From: Gemmatimonadaceae bacterium
GTDB taxonomy: Bacteria > Gemmatimonadota > Gemmatimonadetes > Gemmatimonadales > Gemmatimonadaceae
NCBI GenBank assembly: GCA_016720905.1
Contig: JADKJT010000003.1
Location: 287,302-351,301 of the forward strand
Reading direction: 5' to 3'
DNA: 64,000 bases
This document shows positions 43,105 through 52,250 of this stretch, one piece after another (within the stretch, counting starts at the first letter, position 1; the number at the start of each line of letters is the position of its first letter). Made by a program: the position numbers and the translations under genes. The notes below the pieces were generated by a model. It saw nothing but the letters and a program-made list of their open reading frames with translations. It made no database searches and had not been told where the DNA came from.

Positions 43105-44198
43105 GCGGCAGCACCGGGAACCGGCGCCTCACTCGTCGCGGCGTGGTCCTGCCGCTCGTCATGGTGGGCATGCTGCTGTTGCTGGTCATGAGCGTCGCAC
43201 TGCAACAGGCCGCGTGGCGATCGGCGCGCGGGGCGCGCACCCTCTGGGACACGCAGACAGGTCTGTACGCCGCGGACGCAGCGACCATACAGGCCATGGC
43301 CACGTGGAATCCGGACTCGATGGCGGCCACGCCGATCGGTGTACCACAGGAGCGCATCGACCCCGCCCCCTATGGATGGTGGACGCATACTGCGCTGGTG
43401 CGCACCGGCACACTGACCGCGGTGATACGCAGCACCACGCATCGCGACCGGGCAAGTGCCGCAGTGGCGTCAGCCGCCGTCGCCGGCATGCTCGGCGACG
43501 GCACGCGGATTCAGCGGACCGTCGTCCGGGCGATTCGCCTCGAACCGCCGTCGGTCCCCGTACTTGCGGCGCTCACCGTGCTCGGCGATCTCGAAATCAA
43601 CGCAGGCACGGTTGACGGGCGTGACCAGTTCGCACCCTATGATCCTGCGCGCGATGACTGCGGGTCACTGCGCGACAGCGCCAGCATCGCGGCCATCGCG
43701 GCCGAGGGATTCAGTTGGCGGACGCCTGGGACGCTGTTTGGCCTCACATTCAGCCTCACGCCTCCGTCAATGGCGATTGCGCGTGCACAGTTCGATAGCG
43801 GATTCGCCGCGATTGCCGGACGCACTCGCACTTTCGCGATGGCGGCACCTGGGTCCGTCCCGGGAAGTTCGCCGTGGCGCGCCAGTGTGATACAGGTGAC
43901 GCCTGGCGTGACAATCGACGGCGTGTCCGACTATGTCGGCCTGCTCGCGGTGGACGGTGATCTCATCGTTCGCGGGACACTCCGGGTAGAGGGCATGCTC
44001 CTGGTGCGCGGCGCGGTCGATGTGTCAAGCGGCGCGCTGGATGTGCGCGGAGCACTCGTGGTGCGCGATCGCGCCGCCATCGGTTCTCGCGTTGGCGCGA
44101 CGCTGCGCGTCGCGTACGCGCCCTGCCTGGTCGGTCGCGCTTTGGTGGCCGTGGCGCAGCCCAGTCGGCGGCCCTTCGGCGTCTGGAACAGCCCCTGA
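43101..44198 (+). CDS. PilX/GspK-like membrane protein with repetitive C-terminal strands
   Basis: ATG 43101 overlaps the upstream stop; 365 residues. RRGVVLPLVMVGMLLLLVMSVALQQ is a pilin-like N-terminal helix without the usual Glu+5, as in GspK and PilX. The C-terminal 100 residues show a regular short-strand pattern (VGLLAVDGDLIVRGTLRVEGMLLVRGAVDVSSGALDV in pieces) like a right-handed beta-helix or bactofilin-type solenoid. Only the position and N-terminus support the PilX-like label. It ends the minor-pilin set; pilM begins 252 bases later. Confidence 0.65.
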   Translation: MSGSTGNRRLTRRGVVLPLVMVGMLLLLVMSVALQQAAWRSARGARTLWDTQTGLYAADAATIQAMATWNPDSMAATPIGVPQERIDPAPYGWWTHTALVRTGTLTAVIRSTTHRDRASAAVASAAVAGMLGDGTRIQRTVVRAIRLEPPSVPVLAALTVLGDLEINAGTVDGRDQFAPYDPARDDCGSLRDSASIAAIAAEGFSWRTPGTLFGLTFSLTPPSMAIARAQFDSGFAAIAGRTRTFAMAAPGSVPGSSPWRASVIQVTPGVTIDGVSDYVGLLAVDGDLIVRGTLRVEGMLLVRGAVDVSSGALDVRGALVVRDRAAIGSRVGATLRVAYAPCLVGRALVAVAQPSRRPFGVWNSP

Positions 44199-44449
44199 CA
44201 AAACGCCGACACCCACGCCGAGCGCGCGATCGAACCGGTGGAACTCATGAAAAACACGGCACGGGCCGACACTATCACAAAGTCGGCAGTCGTACCCATC
44301 CACCCCCCTCTGAACAGCGTTACCTCGTGAGGGTCCGGTCGTTAGTTGGGAGAATCGTCCGAATTGGACAGGTCAAAGTGTCCGAGCCATCGCGTTTCGC
44401 ATGCGCGTCAGGCCACATCGCGACCACCACAGTACAACCCCATCCTATC

Positions 44450-45493
44450 ATGGCGTTCCTCGGTCGAAAGAAACTGACCGTCGGTCTCGATGTCGGTTCC
44501 GGTCTCGTGAAAGCAGTGGTCATGGACCATACGAGCGGGACTCCGGAACTGACGAAGGTGGTCATCACCCCACTCAACGACACGGCGATCGTCGAGGGCG
44601 AGGTGATGGACCACGCGATCGTTGCGGACGCCATTCGCCAGACGCTCGAAGCGACCGGCGTGAAGACCAAGCACATCGTTTCGGCAGTGGGTGGCCGCGA
44701 TGTCATCGTGAAGAAAATCGCGATCGAGCGCGTGAAGGAAGCGCAGGCGCGCGAATTGATGCGCTGGGAAGCCGAACAGCACGTCCCGTTTGACATGGAA
44801 TCGGTGGAGCTGGACTTCCAGATTCTCGATCCGGATGCCGATGGGCTCGAGATGAGCGTGCTGCTGGTGGCCGCGAAGCGTGAACTCGTGGAGGCCAAGC
44901 GCACGCTGCTGACCGATGCCGGCGCCGCACCCTCGATCATCGATGTCGACTCGTTCGCCTTGCACAACGCGTTCGAGGCCAGTCATCCCGACGCGATGAA
45001 GGGGACCGTGGCGCTGCTCAACATCGGCAACGAAGCCACGAACCTGAACATCCTCGACGAAGGCGTGCCGATCTTGACGCGCGACCTCACCGTGGGAACG
45101 CGTCGCTTCCGCGAAGACCTGCAGCGCGAGCACGGCGTCAATGGGGACGAGGCCGAAGTCATGCTCCGCGGCTACGACCGCACGATGGCGCTCGACAGTG
45201 TGGTGGCCATGCGGGGCGAAGAAATTGCCGTGGGCATGGAGCGCGCTGCCACGTTCCTCGCAACCTCGTCACGGAGCTTCGGGCAGATCCGCGCCGTGTT
45301 TGCATGCGGCGGCGGGGCCCGGGTCCCGGGACTGCTGCCGTGGTTGTCGGAGCGGCTGCGCATTCCGGTTCAACTGGCCAATCCGTTGGCCCGCGTGATC
45401 GTGCGCGAAGGCGCCCTGGAGTTCCTGTCCACCGATGAAGTCGCACCGCTGCTGATGCTGCCGGTGGGACTCGCTCTCCGCGCAGCGGCTTGA
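44450..45493 (+). CDS. pilM: Type IV pilus inner-membrane complex protein PilM
   Basis: ATG 44450 gives 347 residues. It has the actin-like fold of PilM: phosphate loop VGLDVGSGLVKAVVM, ALLNIGNEATNLNILDEG, and VFACGGGARVPGL. PilM is cytoplasmic and binds the N-terminal INLLP-type peptide of PilN, linking the pilus alignment complex to the assembly ATPases. It is the first gene of a tight pilMNOPQ run. Upstream (44199-44449) no obvious sigma-54 promoter was found; an inverted repeat GGACA/TGTCC is near 44368. Confidence 0.94.
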   Translation: MAFLGRKKLTVGLDVGSGLVKAVVMDHTSGTPELTKVVITPLNDTAIVEGEVMDHAIVADAIRQTLEATGVKTKHIVSAVGGRDVIVKKIAIERVKEAQARELMRWEAEQHVPFDMESVELDFQILDPDADGLEMSVLLVAAKRELVEAKRTLLTDAGAAPSIIDVDSFALHNAFEASHPDAMKGTVALLNIGNEATNLNILDEGVPILTRDLTVGTRRFREDLQREHGVNGDEAEVMLRGYDRTMALDSVVAMRGEEIAVGMERAATFLATSSRSFGQIRAVFACGGGARVPGLLPWLSERLRIPVQLANPLARVIVREGALEFLSTDEVAPLLMLPVGLALRAAA

Positions 45494-45503
45494 GGATCGC
45501 GCC

Positions 45504-46283
45504 ATGATGATTGAAGTCAACCTCCTCCCCGGCGGCAAGAAGCCGACTCGGGGCGCCTCCAAATTCGACGTCGCCAGCATGTTCGGCGATATCGGCGCCC
45601 GCGTGCGTGATCCATGGTTGGTGGGTGCGGCCTCCACCGTGGTGGTGGCCGTCGCGGCCGTCGGGATTCTGTTCACGTCACAGAACGCGCGCGCCAGCGA
45701 AGTCGGTGGCAAGATCGAGCGCGCCGTCCGCGACTCCACGCGTTACGCCAAGGTGCTGGAAGCGCGACGCAAACTGTCGGCGGAGCGGGATTCGGTGCAT
45801 CGCCAGCTGCAGATCATCCGCACCATCGACGACAACCGCTACAACTGGGCGCACATCCTCGATGAAGTGAGTCGTTCACTGCCGGCGTATACCTGGCTCA
45901 CGATTCTTGAGCAGACCAGCAAGATGCCGTTGCCGCCAGGCGCGGACACGGCCAGTGCGAGCGCGAGGGCCGCGATGGCCGTCCCGTCACGCGCGGCCGC
46001 CGCGGCGGCCAAGGACAAGAAGGTGAAGCCGGTCGTCGACACGGTGAACATTCATCCCGACCTCACGTTCCGCGTCGTGGGACAAACCGTCGACATCCAG
46101 GCGCTCACGATGTTCATGCGCCAGATGGAGAGCTCGCCGTTCATCCAGAAGGTCGCCTTGACGAAATCCGAGATCGTGATCGTGGACGAAAAGGACGTCA
46201 CGCAGTTCGAACTCTCGGCGTCGTATGAAGTGCCGCCCCCGGGGGTCGTCCGGACCTCTCCGCTCGTCGTCCCGGTTCGCTGA
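45504..46283 (+). CDS. pilN: Type IV pilus assembly protein PilN
   Basis: ATG 45504 gives 259 residues. The N-terminal EVNLLPGG is the PilM-docking peptide, and one membrane helix follows (about 40-60). A coiled-coil and ferredoxin-like periplasmic domain make up the rest. An Ala-rich insert (ASASARAAMAVPSRAAAAAA, about 150-170) interrupts the periplasmic domain and is not usual. PilN pairs with PilO, encoded 12 bases downstream, in the alignment complex. Confidence 0.92.
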   Translation: MMIEVNLLPGGKKPTRGASKFDVASMFGDIGARVRDPWLVGAASTVVVAVAAVGILFTSQNARASEVGGKIERAVRDSTRYAKVLEARRKLSAERDSVHRQLQIIRTIDDNRYNWAHILDEVSRSLPAYTWLTILEQTSKMPLPPGADTASASARAAMAVPSRAAAAAAKDKKVKPVVDTVNIHPDLTFRVVGQTVDIQALTMFMRQMESSPFIQKVALTKSEIVIVDEKDVTQFELSASYEVPPPGVVRTSPLVVPVR

Positions 46284-46295
46284 CCAGAGGATCAT

Positions 46296-46916
46296 ATGGC
46301 TCTGCTTCCAACTTCCCAGCGCGATCAAATCAAGCTGATGATCGGCTTCGCGGCGGCCGCGCTGGCCGTTGCGTACTATGTGTATCCCTACGCCGCGCGC
46401 GATGAACAGATCGCCGCGGACGCGCAGCGCTTTGCCCAACTCGAGGACGCCAACCAGAAGGCGGCGCGCGAGTTTGCCGGCGGCAGCATCGACGAACTGC
46501 GCGTGCAGACGGCCGAGAATCGGTCGGCGCTGACCGTGATGCGGCGTCTGGTGCCGACCGGCAACGAAGTGCCGGCGTTGCTTGAAGAGGTCAGCACGGC
46601 CGCGCGGCGCGCGGGCCTTGACGTCGGCGGGGTGACGCCCGAAGCGGTGATACCGGGTGACAAGTACGACACCTATCGCTACACCGTCACCATCATCGGC
46701 GGCTACCACCAGTTCGGCGCGTTCCTCGCCAACGTCGGATCACTCGCGCGCATTGTCGCGCCGGTGAACTTCTCGATCGTCACCGGCGGACCGGGTCGCC
46801 CGCAGATGATCAAGACCTCGGACAAGAATTCGTTGGCGTCCACGATCACGCTGCAAACCTACGTTGAACGCACGGCGCCGGCGAAACCGGCAACGGCGAA
46901 GGAGAGGTCGTCATGA
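46296..46916 (+). CDS. pilO: Type IV pilus assembly protein PilO
   Basis: ATG 46296 gives 206 residues, with one membrane helix (about 13-32), a coiled coil (about 35-85) and the conserved core VPALLEEVSTAARRAGLDV and GGYHQFGAFLANVGSLARIV. It forms a heterodimer with PilN. The stop overlaps the ATG of the PilP-like gene. Confidence 0.92.
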   Translation: MALLPTSQRDQIKLMIGFAAAALAVAYYVYPYAARDEQIAADAQRFAQLEDANQKAAREFAGGSIDELRVQTAENRSALTVMRRLVPTGNEVPALLEEVSTAARRAGLDVGGVTPEAVIPGDKYDTYRYTVTIIGGYHQFGAFLANVGSLARIVAPVNFSIVTGGPGRPQMIKTSDKNSLASTITLQTYVERTAPAKPATAKERSS

Positions 46917-47413
46917 TCCGCACCATGGTGCGAACGCTGTCCGTCGCCTCGATGGCGATGGTACTGACCGCGACAGGCGGGCGGTTGCAGGCCCAGGCGG
47001 CGGCACAGACGGTGACCCGGGAATCGGCTGGCACGGTCAGCCCCGCCGTGTCGCCGAAGAAGACCGCGATGCCCACAGAAGTCACGATTCAGCGCGAAGT
47101 GTTCGACTACAACGGCGGCGGACGGCGTGATCCGTACAAGTCGCTCATGAGCACCAGCGATGTCCGTCCACTGCTCAGTGATTTGCGGCTGACGGTCGTC
47201 GTGTTCGATGCCACCGGGGACAACTCCGTCGCCATTCTGCGCGACTCGTTCTCGAAGCAGCAGTATCGCGTGCGGGTCGGCCAGCAGCTGGGCCGGTTGC
47301 ACGTGAGTTCGATCAAGCAGAAGGCGGTGCAGTTCACGGTTGAGGAATTCGGATTTAATCGCATCGAAACGCTGCCGCTGAGCAGTGACACGACGAAAGT
47401 GAGGAACCCATGA
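46913..47413 (+). CDS. pilP: Type IV pilus protein PilP-like
   Basis: ATG 46913 overlaps the pilO stop; 166 residues. The signal peptide (VRTLSVASMAMVLTATGGRLQAQA) has no lipobox Cys, whereas E. coli/Pseudomonas PilP is a lipoprotein. The typical GRRDPYKSL motif and a small beta-sandwich domain (LRLTVVVFDATGDNSVAILRD, VRVGQQLGRLHVSSI) follow. It bridges the PilNO complex and the PilQ secretin in the periplasm. The pilQ start overlaps its stop. Confidence 0.85.
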   Translation: MIRTMVRTLSVASMAMVLTATGGRLQAQAAAQTVTRESAGTVSPAVSPKKTAMPTEVTIQREVFDYNGGGRRDPYKSLMSTSDVRPLLSDLRLTVVVFDATGDNSVAILRDSFSKQQYRVRVGQQLGRLHVSSIKQKAVQFTVEEFGFNRIETLPLSSDTTKVRNP

Positions 47414-49692
47414 TGGGACCGACGACCGTCGCGGTGATGACCGCGGCTCTCGCACACGCGGCGCTGGGAAGTGCCACCTTTGGCGCATCCACCGTCCGCG
47501 AGGCAGTGCCCGCAGGCTCAACCGCATACTCGGCCGCCCCGGCCATCTCGCACGATGACCCGGCACCGGCCAATGGCCGCGTCTCGCGCATCAGTGTCGG
47601 ACCTGGCACGGGCGGCGCGGAGATCGCGATCACACTCGACTCGAGCGTGACTGTTCGACACTTCACCCTGGACGGACCCGCACGGCTCGTCGTCGATCTG
47701 GGTGGGGCCAGCCTGACCGTACGAGGCGCCGCCTACGATGGACAGGCCCGCGGACCGATCCGGAACGTGCGCTTGTCGCAGTATCGCAGCGATACGGTGC
47801 GCATGGTCATCGATCTCGATGCCACACGGCAGTACTCGGTCGATCGCTCGGGCGGCAAGCTCCGGGTGAGCGTGACCGGTCCCGCCGTCGCCATCGCCCA
47901 GTGGGAAACCAGGGCAGTCGGCGGCGAGTCCACCACGCACGTGGCGGCCGGTCGCCTCGATGCGCCGGCACCGACGTTCGCCTTACCGGTCGTCACCAGC
48001 GATTCGAGTCGTCCGAAGGTGTCCGTTCCGTCGCTCGCCGAGCAGGCGCGTGGGGAGGCCGTGACACTCGATGTGACGCGCGCCGAAAAGTCGCGGGCCG
48101 AGGCGGTCAAGGCGGAAGTCGCCCGCAAGGAGCTCAAGGCCATCGCCGACGCGCCAATGGTCGGTCGGGCCGGCGCCGCGGGCCGCACGGGAACGCAACA
48201 GTCGCAACAACAGCAGAAGGCGCGTATCACCGTCAGCTATGACGGCATCGATATCCGCGATGTGATTGCGGCGTTCGCCGCGTTCTCCACGCGCACAATC
48301 GTGGTGGGCAAGGAAGTCTCGGGGATGGTCACGGCCGACATCAACGACAAGCCATGGGACGTCGCGCTGCAGGCCATCCTGCAGGCGCAGGGTCTGGCCG
48401 CCACCGAAGACGCCAGCGGCATCATCACCGTGGACAGCTATCGCAATCTGGCGTCCAATCAGGCGCTGGAACCGATGGAAACGCGGATCATCAACGTCAA
48501 CTACGCGAAAGCGGCCGTGCTCGAGAAGACGGTGCAGTCGTTGTTGGCGCGTGACTGCACGGGTCTGTCCACGATGGCCACGGGACGCGAACTCGGCATG
48601 CCCATGAATCAGGGCTCGTCGGGCGGCGGTCAGGGCGGCAATCAGCTCAGCGGGCAGGGCTGTGTCGTGCGCGGCAACGTGGCGTCGGACAGCGCCACCA
48701 ACAAGCTGATCATCACCGAAGTGCCGTCGCGTCTGCCGGAGATTGTCTCACGGCTGCAGGAACTCGACATCCGGACGCAACAAGTCGCGATCAAGGCGAA
48801 GATCATCTTCGTCAACCGCACCGGCATCCAGGATATCGGACTGGCGTACGATCTGGGCACCGGCACCAAGCAATTCTTCCAGCAGCTTGTGCCGCGCACC
48901 GATCCCAGCACGCTGACGGGCATCGACACCGACGGTGACGGCGTACCGGATGCCACGGGCGGCGGCACGCCGTTCCAGGGACCGGCCCGTATCGCTCTGG
49001 GTGGGAATGCGATTTCGGGTATCGCCAACGCGAACAACGCCATCAAGCCGAACGCCCTGAACCTCATCTACAGCACGGCCCTCGGCCGCTATCAGCTGAC
49101 CGCGTTCATCAACGCACTGCAGACGTCGTCGCTGGCTGATGTGCAGTCCGAGCCGAGCGTCACGATCCTCAACAACCGCACCGCGCAGATCTTCGTCGGC
49201 CAGGAAATTCCGATCCGTGTGATCGACGCGAGTTCGGGTGGCGGCGCGCAAGGTGGCGGCGGTGGTGGCGGCGGCGGCGCGCAGGGTTCGCCCAATGCGG
49301 CGGCCTTCTTCCCGCGGGCCACTGTGTCCAAGGAAGAGGCGGGCATCAAGCTCACCGTGTCACCGCAGATCACCAACAACAAGATGGTGCTGCTCGACAT
49401 CCAGGCGGAGAACTCCAGCGCCGAGATCTCGAACACCGACGTCGGCGTGATCTTCAATCGCCAGCGGGCTGACTCCAAGGTGCTCGTCGCGGATGGAGAG
49501 GCGGCCGTCATCGGCGGTCTCACGGTCACGGAGACTACACGCTTTCGCAGCGGCATTCCGGTCCTGATGAATCTCCCCTTCATCGGTCGCCTTTTCTCGC
49601 AGAACTCCAAGAACGAGACGAAGCGCGATCTGCTGATCCTTGTCACGCCACATATCCTGGAAGACGGCGCAGTGCCGCCTCCGGGCCGCTGA
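47410..49692 (+). CDS. pilQ: Type IV pilus secretin PilQ
   Basis: ATG 47410 overlaps the pilP stop; 760 residues. Domains in order are a signal peptide, one AMIN domain (about 50-155), a linker with a Gln-rich patch, an STN/N0 domain (about 275-350, IRDVIAAFAAFSTRTIVVGKEVSG), N-domain repeats (about 355-470) and the secretin barrel (about 540-750, QSEPSVTILNNRTAQIFVGQEIPI and VLMNLPFIGRLF). A Gly-rich loop (about 614-625) lies in the secretin domain. It forms the outer-membrane gate through which the pilus passes. Confidence 0.95.
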   Translation: MMGPTTVAVMTAALAHAALGSATFGASTVREAVPAGSTAYSAAPAISHDDPAPANGRVSRISVGPGTGGAEIAITLDSSVTVRHFTLDGPARLVVDLGGASLTVRGAAYDGQARGPIRNVRLSQYRSDTVRMVIDLDATRQYSVDRSGGKLRVSVTGPAVAIAQWETRAVGGESTTHVAAGRLDAPAPTFALPVVTSDSSRPKVSVPSLAEQARGEAVTLDVTRAEKSRAEAVKAEVARKELKAIADAPMVGRAGAAGRTGTQQSQQQQKARITVSYDGIDIRDVIAAFAAFSTRTIVVGKEVSGMVTADINDKPWDVALQAILQAQGLAATEDASGIITVDSYRNLASNQALEPMETRIINVNYAKAAVLEKTVQSLLARDCTGLSTMATGRELGMPMNQGSSGGGQGGNQLSGQGCVVRGNVASDSATNKLIITEVPSRLPEIVSRLQELDIRTQQVAIKAKIIFVNRTGIQDIGLAYDLGTGTKQFFQQLVPRTDPSTLTGIDTDGDGVPDATGGGTPFQGPARIALGGNAISGIANANNAIKPNALNLIYSTALGRYQLTAFINALQTSSLADVQSEPSVTILNNRTAQIFVGQEIPIRVIDASSGGGAQGGGGGGGGGAQGSPNAAAFFPRATVSKEEAGIKLTVSPQITNNKMVLLDIQAENSSAEISNTDVGVIFNRQRADSKVLVADGEAAVIGGLTVTETTRFRSGIPVLMNLPFIGRLFSQNSKNETKRDLLILVTPHILEDGAVPPPGR

Positions 49693-49712
49693 CCGCCGAG
49701 GATCTCCGACTC

Positions 49713-52124
49713 ATGAATCCATTCACTCCGATCCGCGCCACGGCGCGGACCCGGCCGACCGCGACGATGCGTCGCGTGCTCGTCGCCCTGGGCGCGGTTG
49801 TCGCCCTTGGCGCGTGCAATGGCGATGAAGTAATCGATCCGCCCTTCCGGGACGCGGTGAAGCCGCGTGTCACAGTCGCCAAGGGCAACAGCCAGTCCGA
49901 CACCACGCTCGTCATGTCGGTGAACGCTACCGACAACATCGGGCTGAAAACCATCCGCGTCACGATGAGCGGCGGCGTGTCGGCCGCGTACGACACCACC
50001 TTCACCAGTTCGATTCAAACCGCCACCCTCGCGCTCACCGTCAAGGTGCCGGCCAGCGCGCCGCTTGGCGCCACGGTGAACATCCAGGCCATCGCCATCG
50101 ATGGCGCCACGAACATGTCTGACACGGCGCGCCTGGTAATGACCGTCGGCAATCTCGAGCCGCCGCACGCCGTCATCACCAGTCCGGCCGCCGGCTCGCC
50201 AGTGGTGTCCGGCAAGGCCCTCGTGCTCTCGCTGTCGGCACGGGCACGCTACAAGGTGCGCACGTTGGGGTATCAGATTGCCGGTGCCTACGTGACACGG
50301 GATTCGGTGCTCTATGGCGCCCCGCTCCGCGATTCCATCGCGCTGCTGGATACGCTCACGATTCCCGATACGGTCCGCGGATCGGTCATCACCGTCACGC
50401 CGTTCATCGTCGACTCGCTCAGCCAGCGCGTGCTGGGCACGCCGGTGTCGTATGCCGTCCAGAACGCGACGAATGCGAACACGATCCCCGTGGTGCGCGC
50501 CGGCGTCACGACGCGCATGGAAATCAACGATACCATCTTCGTGGAAGCCACCGATCCGGTGGGCATCTCCACGCTCGGATACGAGGTGCGGTCGTTTGCC
50601 GGTCAACTGATCACGGCCGACTCCGTCAGCTCCACCGGCGGCTTCTCCACGCTCGTGCGCACGTTCCGCACGCGCCTGCCGGTCACCACGTTCCCCACCA
50701 GCGTCACCATCACCGGCTTCGCGCGCAATGCGAACGGACGACGCGACGTCACGCGCTATTCGTCAGGCGCCCTGCGTTTCGATACGGTGGCGGTCGTGGC
50801 GGGCTACACCAACCCGCTGCCCAACGGCGGCAAGGTGGCCGATGCGCTGTATTTCCCGCGCAACGATCGGCTCTATCTCACCAACATCGAGCGCAATCAG
50901 CTTGAAGTCTTCAATCTGGCCGACTCGTCGTTCCGTCAGTCCATCAACGTCGGGTCGCGTCCCTGGGGCATCAGCGCCTGGCCGCGCAATCGGGATGGGC
51001 TCATGGGCGACACGCTCCTGGTGGCCAATTCCGGTGGGACGAACATCAGCTATGTCGATCTGAACACCGGAAACACCGGACGGGAAGTGTTCCGCTATGC
51101 GTTGCCGAACATCGTGGCGTACAGCATCACCACCGTGAAGTCGAACACCACCGATCAACCGATCACGCAGCGCACGGTGTACGACTTCAGCGATCGACCG
51201 CAGTTCCTGGCTACCACATGCACCGGTGGGACGGTGGCCGGATCGCCGTGTCAGGACGTGATTGTGGTGTACTCCACCACGCCGACGCCCGGACAGTCGA
51301 CGCCGTTTGCCAGTCAGGGCACGATGCGGTGGGAAAACGTCACCCAGCGCACATCGCACTTCTTCTTCGAACAGGCGATGGGTCAGTCGGCGGGACGCTC
51401 CGATACACTGGAAATCGAGCGCTACGCGGCCGCTGGTTTCGGCAATGATTCACTGCTGTTGCCGGCCAAGCAAACCATCGTCACGCCGAACGGGAATTTC
51501 AACTACTCGGTCGTCGTGCGACTCGACCAGTTGGCCTTCCGCGATACCACGTACGTGCGGAACTCGGGCAACTTCCGTCGCGCCGTCGTGGGCGAGGGTG
51601 GACCGGTGCTGGGCAGCCGTGCCATGACGTACGATGCCACGATGGGACTCGACCAGAGCACGCCGTTGCCGGTGATCGACCGTGGATTGTCGCGGCCGCT
51701 CGACGTCACCGACTTCATCGCGAATTCATTCGCGCGTGTTCAGGGCGTGGGGATCAACTTCGATGGCGAGTTGTCGGCGGTGAAGGGCGACTCGACATAT
51801 ATCTTCGATCGCACATTGCGCTTGCAGGGCATCCTGCAGTCGCGGTCCAGCGGTGGTGGTCTGGATTTCCATCCGCTCAATCGGGGCATGAATTCCACAC
51901 CGCTCCGTACGCGGCTGGCGTTCGTCGCCTCCAGTGAAGCGGTGATCGATATCTTCGACACCTATTGCTATCAGAAGGTGGCGTCAGTGCCCATCCGCGA
52001 CCCGATCATCGGTCCGGTGCGCGCGTCGATCCGCCCCAACGGGCAAATCGTCCTGGTCGGGGCAACGGTTCGCGGAGTGACGTTGGTGGCGCTGCCGGAC
52101 AACTTCACCACAACCTGTCAGTGA
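49713..52124 (+). CDS. Lipoprotein with Ig-like and propeller-like domains, unknown function
   Basis: ATG 49713 has GAGGA upstream; ATG 49767 would give a cleaner signal peptide. About 803 residues. The lipobox is VALGAC, so the mature protein is anchored to a membrane, probably the outer one. Residues 45-360 look like two or three Ig-like beta domains (DNIGLKTIRVTMSGG, ATDPVGISTLGYEVR). The second half resembles a beta-propeller (ADALYFPRNDRLYLTNIERNQLEVFNLAD, NVGSRPWGISAWP, TLLVANSGGTNISYVDL). It lies 20 bases after pilQ, on the same strand, and may be cotranscribed with the pilus genes. A strong terminator at 52188 ends the unit. I do not recognise the family. Confidence 0.7.
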   Translation: MNPFTPIRATARTRPTATMRRVLVALGAVVALGACNGDEVIDPPFRDAVKPRVTVAKGNSQSDTTLVMSVNATDNIGLKTIRVTMSGGVSAAYDTTFTSSIQTATLALTVKVPASAPLGATVNIQAIAIDGATNMSDTARLVMTVGNLEPPHAVITSPAAGSPVVSGKALVLSLSARARYKVRTLGYQIAGAYVTRDSVLYGAPLRDSIALLDTLTIPDTVRGSVITVTPFIVDSLSQRVLGTPVSYAVQNATNANTIPVVRAGVTTRMEINDTIFVEATDPVGISTLGYEVRSFAGQLITADSVSSTGGFSTLVRTFRTRLPVTTFPTSVTITGFARNANGRRDVTRYSSGALRFDTVAVVAGYTNPLPNGGKVADALYFPRNDRLYLTNIERNQLEVFNLADSSFRQSINVGSRPWGISAWPRNRDGLMGDTLLVANSGGTNISYVDLNTGNTGREVFRYALPNIVAYSITTVKSNTTDQPITQRTVYDFSDRPQFLATTCTGGTVAGSPCQDVIVVYSTTPTPGQSTPFASQGTMRWENVTQRTSHFFFEQAMGQSAGRSDTLEIERYAAAGFGNDSLLLPAKQTIVTPNGNFNYSVVVRLDQLAFRDTTYVRNSGNFRRAVVGEGGPVLGSRAMTYDATMGLDQSTPLPVIDRGLSRPLDVTDFIANSFARVQGVGINFDGELSAVKGDSTYIFDRTLRLQGILQSRSSGGGLDFHPLNRGMNSTPLRTRLAFVASSEAVIDIFDTYCYQKVASVPIRDPIIGPVRASIRPNGQIVLVGATVRGVTLVALPDNFTTTCQ

Positions 52125-52187
52125 TACGCACCTCGTAACACGGGCATACGGTCCGACGGGCAACCCCGGACCGTGGCAGGCCAGCAC

Positions 52188-52226
52188 CGCACGCCGTCTC
52201 CCTTCGGGGAGGCGGCGTGCGTTTTT
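52188..52226 (+). terminator. Rho-independent terminator of the pilMNOPQ-lipoprotein unit
   Basis: A 15-bp stem (CGCACGCCGTCTCCC / GGGAGGCGGCGTGCG, one G-T pair) closes on a TTCG tetraloop and is followed by TTTTT at 52222-52226. It lies 63 bases after the lipoprotein stop and before aroC. Confidence 0.9.
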
Positions 52227-52250
52227 GCGTGGAGGTGAATACGTTCCGAA

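Noticed and set aside
44199..44449. Sigma-54 promoter before pilM
   Set aside because: No GG-N10-GC element with a reasonable -24 or -12 box was found. The nearest candidate lacks the GC.
49092..50606. 504-codon open frame on the - strand
   Set aside because: Antisense across the pilQ 3' end and the following lipoprotein gene; no motif and unusual composition.
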